A DNA stretch of 12,211 bases from Candidatus Berkelbacteria bacterium (GCA_024654065.1 JANLIQ010000062.1:1-12211), one strand, 5' to 3'. Counted from the first letter of the stretch, positions 5,771 to 12,069 are shown. Notes: generated by a model from the letters alone, not told the origin. Translations and numbers: made by a program.

Positions 5771-7069
5771 TTACACCTCCCCTAGTTTAATTCTTATTTG
5801 TTTCATCGTGTCGCGATCACGAGCCGTTACTGTACCCTTAGTTTTACCATCCAATGACTCGAAGTCAACCGTGTAGCAGATAGGCGTGCCAATTTCGTCT
5901 TGGCGACGGTATCTGCGGCCAATTGAGCCAGATTCGTCGTAAAAAACATTTTTTCCTTCCGCTCGTAACTTTTTAACAAGTGTATTAGCCATTTTTTGTA
6001 GTGGCTCTTTTTTTATTAGTGGCAGTACCGCCGCATCATATGCTGCAAGACCCGATTTAACTGCTAATACTGTTTCTTCTTCGCCCTCACCCTTACGTCC
6101 TTTTTCAAAGTTTTTCCAGGCATCAACTAATAGGGCAAGCAGACTTCTGTCGACTCCACCCGCTGGCTCAATTACCCAAGGAATATATTTTTCTTTTGTT
6201 TCCTCGTCAAAAACAGCCATTTCTTTACCAGAAAACTTTTGGTGTTGAGTTAGATCGTAATTACCACGATTAGCTATTCCCTCAAGCTCTCCCCATCCCC
6301 AAGGAAATTGGTATTCAATATCTGTGGTGGCTTTTGAGTAGTGCGCTAAAGCCTTCTTGGGATGTTTCACTAAACGTAAATTCTTTTTTTCGATACCGAG
6401 ATCTACATACCATTGCAAACGTTGCTCGACCCAGTAGTCAAACCATTTGTCTGCATCTTCTTCTCTGACAATAAATTCCATCTCCATTTGTTCAAACTCT
6501 CGGGTACGGAAAGTTAAATTGCCAGGAGTAATCTCATTCCGGAAACTCTTACCAATTTGGGCTACTCCAAACGGAATTTTTTGTCTTGATGTGTCGAGAA
6601 TATTTTTAAAGTTAATAAATATACCCTGGCAGGTCTCTCCCCTTAGAAATGCTACGGCTTGATCTTCTTCAACTGGACCAATGAAGGTCTTAAACATAAG
6701 ATTGAAGTTTTTTGGTTCACTGACGGGATTACCGTCTGGACTTTTCGACGGATCTTCAAGCTGATCTTGACGATAGCGTTTATGGGTAACGGTGTCTTCG
6801 ACTAACGGATCTGTGAAATTCTCAGTGTGACCAGAGGCTTCCCAAACTTTTGGATTTAGAATAATTGGCGAGTCAATACCAACGATATCATCTCTCTGGC
6901 GGACCATCGTGTTCCACCATGCAGCCTTGAGACGGTTTTTCATCTCGACTCCGACCGGACCGTAATCATACGAGTTAGACAAACCGCCGTATATTTCGGA
7001 AGACGGCCAAATCACCCCTCGGCGTTTTGCCCAAGCAACAAAGGAATCCATTTGGTTTTGTTCAACCAT
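5771..7069 (-). CDS. glyS: Glycyl-tRNA synthetase, homodimeric class II type
   Basis: The 432-residue enzyme attaches glycine to tRNA-Gly. The substrate-binding region SEIYGGLSNSYDYGPVGVEMKN (about 24-45) starts the catalytic core with motif 1, then GETCQGIFINFKNIL (about 144-158; usually PETAQGIF), motif 2 FRNEITP...TREFEQMEMEF (about 176-199), and motif 3 EPAGGVDRSLLALL (301-314). The anticodon-binding domain covers about 335-432 (VLPLIKKE, ESGSIGRRYRRQDEIGTPICYTVDFE, TVTARDRDTMKQIRI). This is the alpha2 type found in archaea, eukaryotes and some bacteria, not the alpha2beta2 GlyQ/GlyS type. The usual inserted domain is small (about 90-125) and shows no zinc-binding Cys cluster. The start at 7069 is set by a -10 hexamer 6 nt upstream; an internal Met7 is the alternative. 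Confidence 0.97.
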   Translation of the reverse strand: MVEQNQMDSFVAWAKRRGVIWPSSEIYGGLSNSYDYGPVGVEMKNRLKAAWWNTMVRQRDDIVGIDSPIILNPKVWEASGHTENFTDPLVEDTVTHKRYRQDQLEDPSKSPDGNPVSEPKNFNLMFKTFIGPVEEDQAVAFLRGETCQGIFINFKNILDTSRQKIPFGVAQIGKSFRNEITPGNLTFRTREFEQMEMEFIVREEDADKWFDYWVEQRLQWYVDLGIEKKNLRLVKHPKKALAHYSKATTDIEYQFPWGWGELEGIANRGNYDLTQHQKFSGKEMAVFDEETKEKYIPWVIEPAGGVDRSLLALLVDAWKNFEKGRKGEGEEETVLAVKSGLAAYDAAVLPLIKKEPLQKMANTLVKKLRAEGKNVFYDESGSIGRRYRRQDEIGTPICYTVDFESLDGKTKGTVTARDRDTMKQIRIKLGEV

Positions 7070-7075
7070 ATCGAT

Positions 7076-7104
7076 ATGATAGCGAAACTAAAGAGAAAAA
7101 CGAA
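7076..7104 (-). promoter_or_regulatory. Predicted leaderless promoter of glyS
   Basis: TATCAT (7081-7076), matching TATAAT at 5 of 6 bases, ends exactly 6 nt before the ATG at 7069. A weak -35 (TTCGTT, 7104-7099) sits 17 bp upstream, inside the 37-nt gap behind the 303-aa protein gene. No Shine-Dalgarno sequence is present. Confidence 0.55.
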
Positions 7105-7106
7105 GC

Positions 7107-8018
7107 TTAACGGTAGAAGGTGAAGGCTGAGTCAAGCATCCCCCCAAGTGGCCCAAGGTAGTTCTGGAATCCTGCCACACCCAGATAAAGTATAACCGCC
7201 AGAAGCAAGATGATAACGGTAAATATCTTTGTTGCTAGTTTGCCGTGACTAAACAGGCTCATTAAGAATCCTATAGCCAAACTCACTACCGCAGTTGGCC
7301 AACCTATCGACCGAATTGCTTCTGTAATACTTTCTGGGAGCATCGTTTTATAAAATGGAAATGCACCCATAATCATAAATATGATAACGCCAAATACCGC
7401 CAAGACCTCACCGATCGTTCCTATACTGGAACCAGAACTAACATCCTGGGCGTCTTCAGTGCTAGGAGCCACGGAAGTTTCCGCTTCTTTCTGGCGCTGA
7501 GCCACTTTACTATAGATATCGTTAATGCCAACGGTTTTTGATTCTGGTTTATTTGATGCCGGAGCGGGAGCTTGAGGTGAAAGTGGAGCAGGTACTGGCT
7601 CGGCTGGCTTCTCCGCTGTTTGTTCGATAGGTTGCTGAGCGGGTTGCTCTTTCGGAGGCATCTCAACTGAAGAGTCTGTTCTTTGTGACTCTGTAACTGG
7701 TTTAACATTTCCTGTGAGGCGGTCTATCTTTGCCTCGAGGGCTTGGATCTCGCCGCTTAAACTCTCTACTTCTTCAGCTAGTCCAGGTCCGTTGGCCTGG
7801 GTTGAAGATACTTCAGATTCCGTTACCAAGACTGGCGTTTCTGGAGCAGCGACAGTTGGAGATCCGGGATCAGCCGCCGAAGGAAGCGCGGTTGGAGCAG
7901 AAACGTTAATTGGCAAATTTCCGTCTTTAACGGTAGTGGTTTCTAACACATTGGGTTCTGGAACTACCGCAGGAGCTCCAACGGGTTTTGTATCCTCAAC
8001 TGTTGGCTGATCAGTCAT
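7107..8018 (-). CDS. Unrecognised proline/alanine-rich protein with three C-terminal membrane segments
   Basis: The 303-residue product has two parts. Residues 1 to about 198 are low-complexity, rich in Pro, Ala, Glu, Thr and Ser (including an EQPAQQPIEQTAEKPAEPVP stretch), with one probable short coiled coil at about 80-105 (AEEVESLSGEIQALEAKIDRL). Residues about 202-222, 240-257 and 264-286 are hydrophobic and should form three membrane helices. There is no N-terminal signal peptide, so the long tail may be cytoplasmic or be moved across the membrane. It overlaps the end of alr by 8 bp (ATGACTGA), with a Shine-Dalgarno GGAGG 8 nt before its ATG, so it is co-translated with the racemase. Position beside alr might suggest a cell-envelope role, but I recognise no family. 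Confidence 0.8.
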   Translation of the reverse strand: MTDQPTVEDTKPVGAPAVVPEPNVLETTTVKDGNLPINVSAPTALPSAADPGSPTVAAPETPVLVTESEVSSTQANGPGLAEEVESLSGEIQALEAKIDRLTGNVKPVTESQRTDSSVEMPPKEQPAQQPIEQTAEKPAEPVPAPLSPQAPAPASNKPESKTVGINDIYSKVAQRQKEAETSVAPSTEDAQDVSSGSSIGTIGEVLAVFGVIIFMIMGAFPFYKTMLPESITEAIRSIGWPTAVVSLAIGFLMSLFSHGKLATKIFTVIILLLAVILYLGVAGFQNYLGPLGGMLDSAFTFYR

Positions 8019-9120
8019 CTAACTTCCCTCCTTTATATACTCGGGGCAACGCCGTACCCATTCGAGTGATAATTTCATGATGACGAAGGTTAGACCACAA
8101 TGCAAGTTCACTAGCGGTTATCTTAGTCGCCAGCCCTGAATCGTCTTTTTGACTACCGAGTAGCACGACCTCATCACCACGCCGGACGGGAAGATCGGTT
8201 ACGTCAACTGTTATTAGGTTCATGCAAATCTTACCTAATACTTTAACCCGTTTACCCTTCACCAATACTTCCGCCCGACCAGTTAGAGCTTGAGTATAAC
8301 CTTCGGCGTAACCAATAGCTACTACGGCGATCGTTGTCGGTCGATCTGCAACGAACAGATGGCCGTAGCTAACCCCCTCACCTACCGCAATCTCCTTCAC
8401 CTGCATAATCACAGACTTACAGGTTAGTGTTGGTTTAGTCCCAGGTAGGATCTCGTCAACTCCGTAAAGAGCAAGTCCAACCCTAACCGCATCAAAGCGT
8501 CCTTCGGGAAAGTTTTCCAGTGACCCCGAGCTAACAAAGTGGATTGGCAATAACGGGGTTCGGCCTTGGGTTTTAACTAACAGCTGCTGTAATTGACTTA
8601 ATTGTTCCAAGTTAAACTCCCTGTTGGTTGCGTCTGTTAAGTGCGAGAAGACTGCCTCAACCGAGACATGTGGAAATCTATGTTGCCCGGTTAGAACGTC
8701 TGCTGCTTCGTCAATACCTACCCCCAATCTGTTTAATCCAGTTTCTACTTTCATTTGGACGCGCGCTAACTTTCCAATTCTTGAGGCCGTTCGTTCGTAA
8801 AGGGCGATTAGTTCCCGGTCGTATAAACTCAGAATAAAGTCCTCATCGATCGCTTCGGCAATCTCCTTCTGATCTAGATATCCCATTATTAAAACTGGTT
8901 TAGCAGACTGACGCCTAACACGCCTGGCTTCATCAAGAGAGATGACCGCATAGGAATCTACCCCAAGTAAATCAAGTTCTTTTGCAATACGATCGATTCC
9001 ATGGCCATAAGCATCGGCTTTGACAACTGCCATCAGATCAACCCCTGCACCGATTTTATTGCGGACTAATTGGTAATTTTCTCCTAAAACATCCAGGTCA
9101 ACTTCCAGCCAAGCACGCAT
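8011..9120 (-). CDS. alr: Alanine racemase (PLP-dependent)
   Basis: The 369-residue enzyme interconverts L- and D-alanine for peptidoglycan. Visible family features are the PLP-lysine motif AVVKADAYGHG (K34), the lysine and arginine of MKVETGLNRLG (about 123-133), RVGLALYG (213-220), the catalytic Tyr of the C-terminal domain in GVSYG (Y252), AIGYAEGY (268-275) and GKICM (296-300). Two positions differ from the usual pattern: CMD is CMN here (N301), and the Tyr usually found in the C-terminal T-I-x-Y-E motif is His (LRHHEI, about 345-350). Length is normal. It overlaps the recO stop by one base (TAATG) and the next gene by 8 bp, so translation is coupled on both sides. A weak GAGG lies 12 nt before its ATG. 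Confidence 0.97.
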   Translation of the reverse strand: MRAWLEVDLDVLGENYQLVRNKIGAGVDLMAVVKADAYGHGIDRIAKELDLLGVDSYAVISLDEARRVRRQSAKPVLIMGYLDQKEIAEAIDEDFILSLYDRELIALYERTASRIGKLARVQMKVETGLNRLGVGIDEAADVLTGQHRFPHVSVEAVFSHLTDATNREFNLEQLSQLQQLLVKTQGRTPLLPIHFVSSGSLENFPEGRFDAVRVGLALYGVDEILPGTKPTLTCKSVIMQVKEIAVGEGVSYGHLFVADRPTTIAVVAIGYAEGYTQALTGRAEVLVKGKRVKVLGKICMNLITVDVTDLPVRRGDEVVLLGSQKDDSGLATKITASELALWSNLRHHEIITRMGTALPRVYKGGKLDD

Positions 9121-9863
9121 TAAACAATATTTCCTCGAAGAAGACCGAAAGCACTATAAGTATGCCAGGGTTTGTTTAGCCACTCAGTTACGAGCCGTAA
9201 ATATATCTCCTCAATCTGGAAGCTTACGGCCTCCGGTACGCTAACTCGTTTTATAGTGAAGTAGTCTTTGTCTGCTAGAAGATGGAGCATTTTGATTGAG
9301 TTATATTCTAGGTTAAGTGAATTTACCGTCTCGCCGCAAGATAAACAACTTAACTTATGTTCATCAATTCGCCAATACCCCCCTCCCTCAATTTTTTTAC
9401 TACAGATTCCGCAGTCAAATTTTGAGATTGATACTCCCAGACGATTAGTCAGTCTGGCAAGAAAAAATAACCAATTAGTATTCCACCTCTCGCCGAGATT
9501 AAGCCTTGTCAGTGTATCCACAGTTAATTGGAAGATTGGCCTTTCGCTGACGTCTTCAACTGTGACTCGTTCAATGATTTTAGTGATAGCGTAGGCCTGA
9601 TTAAGAAGCGGTAAGGAATTACGGATATTTTCGAATGGCTCGGCTAGTACCGCTCCCGCAACCTTTGGCAACTCTTCCTCCTCAGTTAGGATTAGCTGTG
9701 AGAGCATCATTGTGTCTAGATGCCCAGCCAGTTTTGATAATGGACGCCGAACTCCTCTAACAACAACTCGCTTCTTTCCTAGAATAGGACTAAAGATGGT
9801 TAAAATCCGGTCAGTTTCACTAAGATTTTGTTTTTTTAAAATTAAGGCAGGTGTTTTAAGCAT
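9120..9863 (-). CDS. recO: DNA repair protein RecO
   Basis: The 247-residue product has the RecO layout: an N-terminal OB fold (about 1-75, with ALILKKQNLSETDRILTIFSP and a basic KKRVVVRGVRRPLSKLAGHLD), a helical middle, and a zinc-finger-like insert with C151-x2-C154 and C173-x2-C176. RecO anneals SSB-coated single strands and, with RecR, loads RecA in recombinational repair. Length matches the family (about 240-250). It is the first gene of the minus-strand string and is divergent from the pilin gene. I see no Shine-Dalgarno sequence before the ATG; TAACTT seven bases upstream is a weak -10 candidate for a leaderless transcript. Confidence 0.93.
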   Translation of the reverse strand: MLKTPALILKKQNLSETDRILTIFSPILGKKRVVVRGVRRPLSKLAGHLDTMMLSQLILTEEEELPKVAGAVLAEPFENIRNSLPLLNQAYAITKIIERVTVEDVSERPIFQLTVDTLTRLNLGERWNTNWLFFLARLTNRLGVSISKFDCGICSKKIEGGGYWRIDEHKLSCLSCGETVNSLNLEYNSIKMLHLLADKDYFTIKRVSVPEAVSFQIEEIYLRLVTEWLNKPWHTYSAFGLLRGNIV

Positions 9864-9885
9864 CAGTTACAAGTTAACCACTAAC

Positions 9886-9913
9886 TTGAACAATCCTCCA
9901 GTTCTTTTAAGAT
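9886..9913 (+). promoter_or_regulatory. Predicted leaderless promoter of the pilin gene
   Basis: TTGAAC (9886-9891), 16 bp, TAAGAT (9908-9913), then exactly 6 nt to the ATG at 9920. The -10 to start-codon string is identical to that of the dehydratase gene at 4273-4287. Confidence 0.65.
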
Positions 9914-9919
9914 GAAGTT

Positions 9920-10555
9920 ATGCAGCGCAAGGCCTTCACCCTCATTGAACTACTGATAGTAATATTAATCATTGGTATTCTTGTTTCGATCGGTGTTGTT
10001 GGTTGGGTTTCTGTTTCTCAACGTGGTCGAGATACAACTCGTAAAAGTGATCTAGTACGGATTAAACAGGCTTTGCAACAGATGTATAGCGATAAGCGAA
10101 CCTACCCTCGTTTTGACAGCGGAAAGAGTATTATTTTTGGTGCCAGCTGGCAACTTAGTCCAAACGGTGTAGGGGCTTGCGAGCATACTCCCAACGTTTC
10201 TAATCTTGGCTTGCCATCTCAATATCTCTCTGAAATCCCTAAAGATCCCAAGGATACCTTTGACTATTCAGGAGTAGCTGCTGATTGTAACGCACTCCTC
10301 GTAAGCCAAGCCGACAGATATATCTACTTAACTCCATCAGTTGACAACAACGCGCCGTCAGAAAACCCAACCGCCTTTGTCTTAATGGGCACCTTAGAGA
10401 GAGCTGGCAATGAAGCGGTATTAGATGAAAATAACCCTTTGAAAACAAGTCTAAATAATATGCGTTGGTATTATAGACCCGGAAATTACGATACCTGTCC
10501 AATAGGATGCACCGGTGTTAATGCCAACTATCTAGTAGATAGCAAAAATCAATAG
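9920..10555 (+). CDS. Type IV pilin-like / GspG-like prepilin
   Basis: The 211-residue protein starts with a class III signal: a short basic leader MQRKA, then FTLIELLIVILIIGILVSIGVVGW. Prepilin peptidase would cut between A5 and F6 (Ala in place of the usual Gly) and methylate F6; E10 is the conserved Glu5 of the mature pilin. The helix continues into a polar spine (about 33-60), and IPKDPKD (106-112) resembles the conserved loop of type II secretion pseudopilin G. Four Cys (87, 123, 193, 197) could form two disulphides in the secreted domain. It is the only plus-strand gene in this part, divergent from recO and convergent with the 68-aa gene, 5 nt away. Whether it is a major pilin, minor pilin or pseudopilin cannot be told without the assembly genes. 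Confidence 0.92.
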   Translation: MQRKAFTLIELLIVILIIGILVSIGVVGWVSVSQRGRDTTRKSDLVRIKQALQQMYSDKRTYPRFDSGKSIIFGASWQLSPNGVGACEHTPNVSNLGLPSQYLSEIPKDPKDTFDYSGVAADCNALLVSQADRYIYLTPSVDNNAPSENPTAFVLMGTLERAGNEAVLDENNPLKTSLNNMRWYYRPGNYDTCPIGCTGVNANYLVDSKNQ

Positions 10556-10560
10556 TATTA

Positions 10561-10767
10561 TTACGCAGCGCTAGCGCGGATATACAGTAGAGCGCTAATC
10601 AACAGAAGACCATCACCACCCCAAAGGAAATATTTTGTTAGATCGATTCCGGCTTGACCAACTGATGCAGCTTCAAGGCTCGATCCACCAACAAATTTAA
10701 TTGTAATAAAAGCCAATCCGACTACCATCGAAGCACCAGCAAGCACTACTTGAGTTCTCTTTGACAT
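10561..10767 (-). CDS. Small membrane protein with two hydrophobic helices
   Basis: The product has 68 residues, with hydrophobic segments at about 7-28 (VVLAGASMVVGLAFITIKFV) and 46-64 (YFLWGGDGLLLISALLYI), joined by a short polar loop. The layout, with a positive first tail, recalls small pilin-like or TrbC/VirB2-like and holin-like proteins, but no diagnostic residue lets me choose. A -10 hexamer TATGAT ends 6 nt before the ATG, supporting the start and a leaderless mRNA. It converges on the pilin gene with a 5-nt gap and no evident terminator. Function unknown. Confidence 0.68.
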   Translation of the reverse strand: MSKRTQVVLAGASMVVGLAFITIKFVGGSSLEAASVGQAGIDLTKYFLWGGDGLLLISALLYIRASAA

Positions 10768-10773
10768 AATTAA

Positions 10774-10779
10774 ATCATA
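10774..10779 (-). promoter_or_regulatory. -10 hexamer of the 68-aa membrane protein gene
   Basis: TATGAT (10779-10774, minus strand; 5 of 6 consensus bases) ends exactly 6 nt before the ATG at 10767. No good -35 is visible. Transcription should start at the ATG. Confidence 0.5.
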
Positions 10780-10800
10780 CTCTAAACGATTTGGGTTGGG

Positions 10801-10820
10801 GAGGAGCCCTTAGGCTCCTC
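10801..10820 (-). terminator. Perfect 8-bp hairpin at the end of the 90-aa gene
   Basis: GAGGAGCC/GGCTCCTC with a 4-nt loop; the stop codon of the 90-aa gene (10812-10810) lies in the loop. The minus strand continues with C-rich sequence and not U, so it is only terminator-like, or protects the 3' end. Confidence 0.4.
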
Positions 10821-11082
10821 GGGACTTGAGTGGAACGACCTGGCTAGGCCGAACCCTGAATACCTCTAGATTCTCACCAACTGGCCGAACCAGCACAAAT
10901 CTAGGGTTTGAATCGTTGACAAAGACCTTGATGCCGCCACGAACCACAGCGTCTTTGCCAACGATGAGTGATTGTATGCCGTCAAGCGTTTGCAGTATCG
11001 CCCGATATCGATCTGGTACCCCTGTCTTCTTAACCGAACACCGTAGAACATAGTGCGGTTTAACCAATAATTGTTGAATCAC
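10810..11082 (-). CDS. Unrecognised 90-aa basic protein
   Basis: The start is a GTG at 11082 with a good Shine-Dalgarno sequence (GAGGAG, 5 nt upstream). The 90-residue product is basic and rich in Val, Arg and Pro, with alternating hydrophobic residues suggesting a small beta-rich fold (HYVLRCSVKK, GGIKVFVN, RFVLVRPVG, LEVFRVRPSQVVPLK). No membrane segment, no signal peptide, no Cys pair. It follows the rRNA terminator by about 65 nt and lies between 12-bp inverted repeats. I recognise no family; an RNA-binding role would fit its charge but is a guess. Confidence 0.65.
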   Translation of the reverse strand: MIQQLLVKPHYVLRCSVKKTGVPDRYRAILQTLDGIQSLIVGKDAVVRGGIKVFVNDSNPRFVLVRPVGENLEVFRVRPSQVVPLKSRGA

Positions 11083-11147
11083 TTCGACTCCTCGTTAGGA
11101 CAACTCCCAACCCAAATTGTTCAGATGCTTTCTGCGGTAAGTGTAAC

Positions 11148-11169
11148 AAAAAATCCGCCTATTGGCGGA
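11148..11169 (-). terminator. Rho-independent terminator of the rRNA operon
   Basis: TCCGCC/GGCGGA with a 4-nt loop (11154-11169) is followed on the minus strand by six U (11153-11148). It lies about 20 nt past the 3' end of the 5S rRNA and closes the operon. Confidence 0.85.
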
Positions 11170-11190
11170 AATCTTGTTTTGTGTACTGGA

Positions 11191-11309
<119 letters not shown>

Positions 11310-11362
11310 TTCAACACACAAAAACTTACTCAAAACATTTCACAAATGTGCTCGGAGAGAGT

Positions 11363-11380
11363 GGCGAGCACGGGCTCGCC
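11363..11380 (-). repeat. Spacer hairpin copy B, behind the 77-aa gene
   Basis: A perfect 7-bp stem GGCGAGC/GCTCGCC with loop of four bases, 33 nt past the stop at 11413. Fifteen bases (11367-11381) are identical to copy A at 11675-11689. No U-run follows, so it is not an ordinary terminator. Confidence 0.7.
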
Positions 11381-11387
11381 GGTTGCG

Positions 11388-11420
11388 GTCACTGAAGTGA
11401 CTCGAGAGTGTGTCACTTCA
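11388..11420. repeat. Overlapping inverted repeats at the end of the 77-aa gene
   Basis: TGAAGTGAC (11393-11401) and GTCACTTCA (11412-11420) form a perfect 9-bp stem around 10 nt; GTCAC (11388-11392) can instead pair with GTGAC (11397-11401). The stop codon of the 77-aa gene (11415-11413) lies in the stem. It may be an rRNA-precursor processing stem or a 3'-end structure. Confidence 0.55.
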
Positions 11421-11646
11421 ACGGAGAAGAGAAGAGTTTGTCATCGACTGGGTCTGCCCCGAATTTCGTGATTCGAACCTCCTCAACCAGAGTCACTTCA
11501 TCTTCCAGTAGGAATCGTAGCGGGTCGAGAACCGCTTTGGCCATGTCATTAGCAACACCCTTACCATGTGCCTTGAATGTTGCTTGCAGCTTGATTCCCC
11601 CGCGAAGTTTCGCGGTAAAACGATAGTTTTTTTTCACAAGAATCAT
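11413..11646 (-). CDS. Unrecognised 77-aa protein encoded in the 23S-5S spacer
   Basis: On the rRNA strand an ATG at 11646 opens a 77-codon frame; a GTG at 11637 (74 codons) is the alternative. TAGAGGAGGA stands directly before: GGAGG is 1 nt from the ATG but 10 nt from the GTG, so the true start is uncertain. The product is basic at the start and acidic at the end, with a likely strand-strand-helix-strand order (NYRFTAKLRG, IKLQATFKAHG, NDMAKAVLDPLRFLLED, EVTLVEEVRITKFG). No membrane segment. A 16-nt palindrome (11600-11615) lies inside the coding region. It shares an upstream CAAATGT motif and a downstream hairpin with the 72-aa gene next to it. I recognise no family. The Shine-Dalgarno sequence and conserved layout argue for a real gene. 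Confidence 0.6.
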   Translation of the reverse strand: MILVKKNYRFTAKLRGGIKLQATFKAHGKGVANDMAKAVLDPLRFLLEDEVTLVEEVRITKFGADPVDDKLFSSPLK

Positions 11647-11670
11647 TCCTCCTCTAGTACATTTGAAACC

Positions 11671-11688
11671 AGCAAGCACGGGCTCGCC
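11671..11688 (-). repeat. Spacer hairpin copy A, behind the 72-aa gene
   Basis: GGCGAGC pairs with GCTTGCT (two changes from copy B, both still paired as G-U) around the same loop. It lies 25 nt past the stop at 11714. The retention of pairing despite the changes suggests that the RNA structure matters. Confidence 0.65.
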
Positions 11689-11713
11689 GACTGTGAGAGT
11701 GAAGTCTAGGCTA

Positions 11714-11932
11714 CTAGTGACTTAGACTCTTCCAGGTCGTGCCCTTGTCCGCTGAATAGGTGGCGACGTGTTCAGCAATGACACCTGGAATTCTGTCAGG
11801 ATCACGACGAAGATATCTTCTCGCCGCTCTTTCAATATTCTTGCGAGAAGGGTTCGACGATCGGGGTCGGTAGACGAACACATGAACACCTTTCCCGTAC
11901 TTTGACGAATTGAGTTTGATGATTATGATCAT
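11714..11932 (-). CDS. Unrecognised 72-aa basic protein encoded in the 23S-5S spacer
   Basis: The ATG at 11932 has a Shine-Dalgarno sequence (TAGAGAGG) 5 nt upstream; a GTG at 11950 would add 6 residues but has no such support. The 72-residue product is strongly basic, with a likely strand-strand-helix-strand order: MIIIIKL, GVHVFVYRPR, a basic helix NIERAARRYLRRD, then PGVIAEHVATYSAD. No membrane segment or Cys. It lies between 23S and 5S on the rRNA strand, so it should be co-transcribed with rRNA. The topology resembles that of the 77-aa neighbour, although sequence identity is low; paralogy is a possibility, not shown. Charge and position suggest RNA or ribosome contact, which is inference. 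Confidence 0.6.
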   Translation of the reverse strand: MIIIIKLNSSKYGKGVHVFVYRPRSSNPSRKNIERAARRYLRRDPDRIPGVIAEHVATYSADKGTTWKSLSH

Positions 11933-12031
11933 GTTAACCTCTCTAAACACATTTGCTCAAAAGCTACTCTCTCTTTAGAAAGAATATTCGAGCGTTTTTC
12001 CAAACTAAGGTTGAAGGATCCAGTCCTCCAG

Positions 12032-12068
12032 CTCTCACCTATCTACCAATTAAGTAGACAAATGAGAG
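12032..12068 (-). other. Hairpin just behind the 23S 3' end
   Basis: CTCTCA (12032-12037) pairs with TGAGAG (12063-12068), and inside it TCTAC (12042-12046) with GTAGA (12054-12058). Next to it, over about 12012-12029, GGAGGA/TCCTTC can form a second stem. They lie directly after the rRNA end and may guide precursor processing. Confidence 0.5.
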
Positions 12069-12069
12069 T

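Larger units (their letters stand above)
10789..11117. repeat. 12-bp inverted repeats flanking the 90-aa gene
   Basis: ATTTGGGTTGGG occurs at 10789-10800 on the plus strand and at 11117-11106 on the minus strand, pointing inward and enclosing the 90-aa gene and its hairpin. Identity is 12 of 12; a short G-rich continuation follows in both. This is the outline of a very small inverted-repeat element or a pair of protein sites; no transposase is inside. Confidence 0.45.

Noticed and set aside
5502..5876. 124-codon plus-strand frame opposite the 91-aa gene and glyS end
   Set aside because: It is antisense to a gene with a strong ribosome binding site and to the conserved GlyRS C terminus; Ser/Arg-rich shadow composition.
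7714..8010. 98-codon plus-strand frame opposite the 303-aa gene
   Set aside because: Low-complexity shadow of the Pro/Ala-rich coding sequence, with no start signals.
11990..12062. Possible tRNA between 23S and 5S (TTGGTAGA-like and GGATCC-like strings)
   Set aside because: No acceptor stem, no T-arm GGTTCGAAT and no consistent anticodon arm can be built; the bases form simple hairpins instead.
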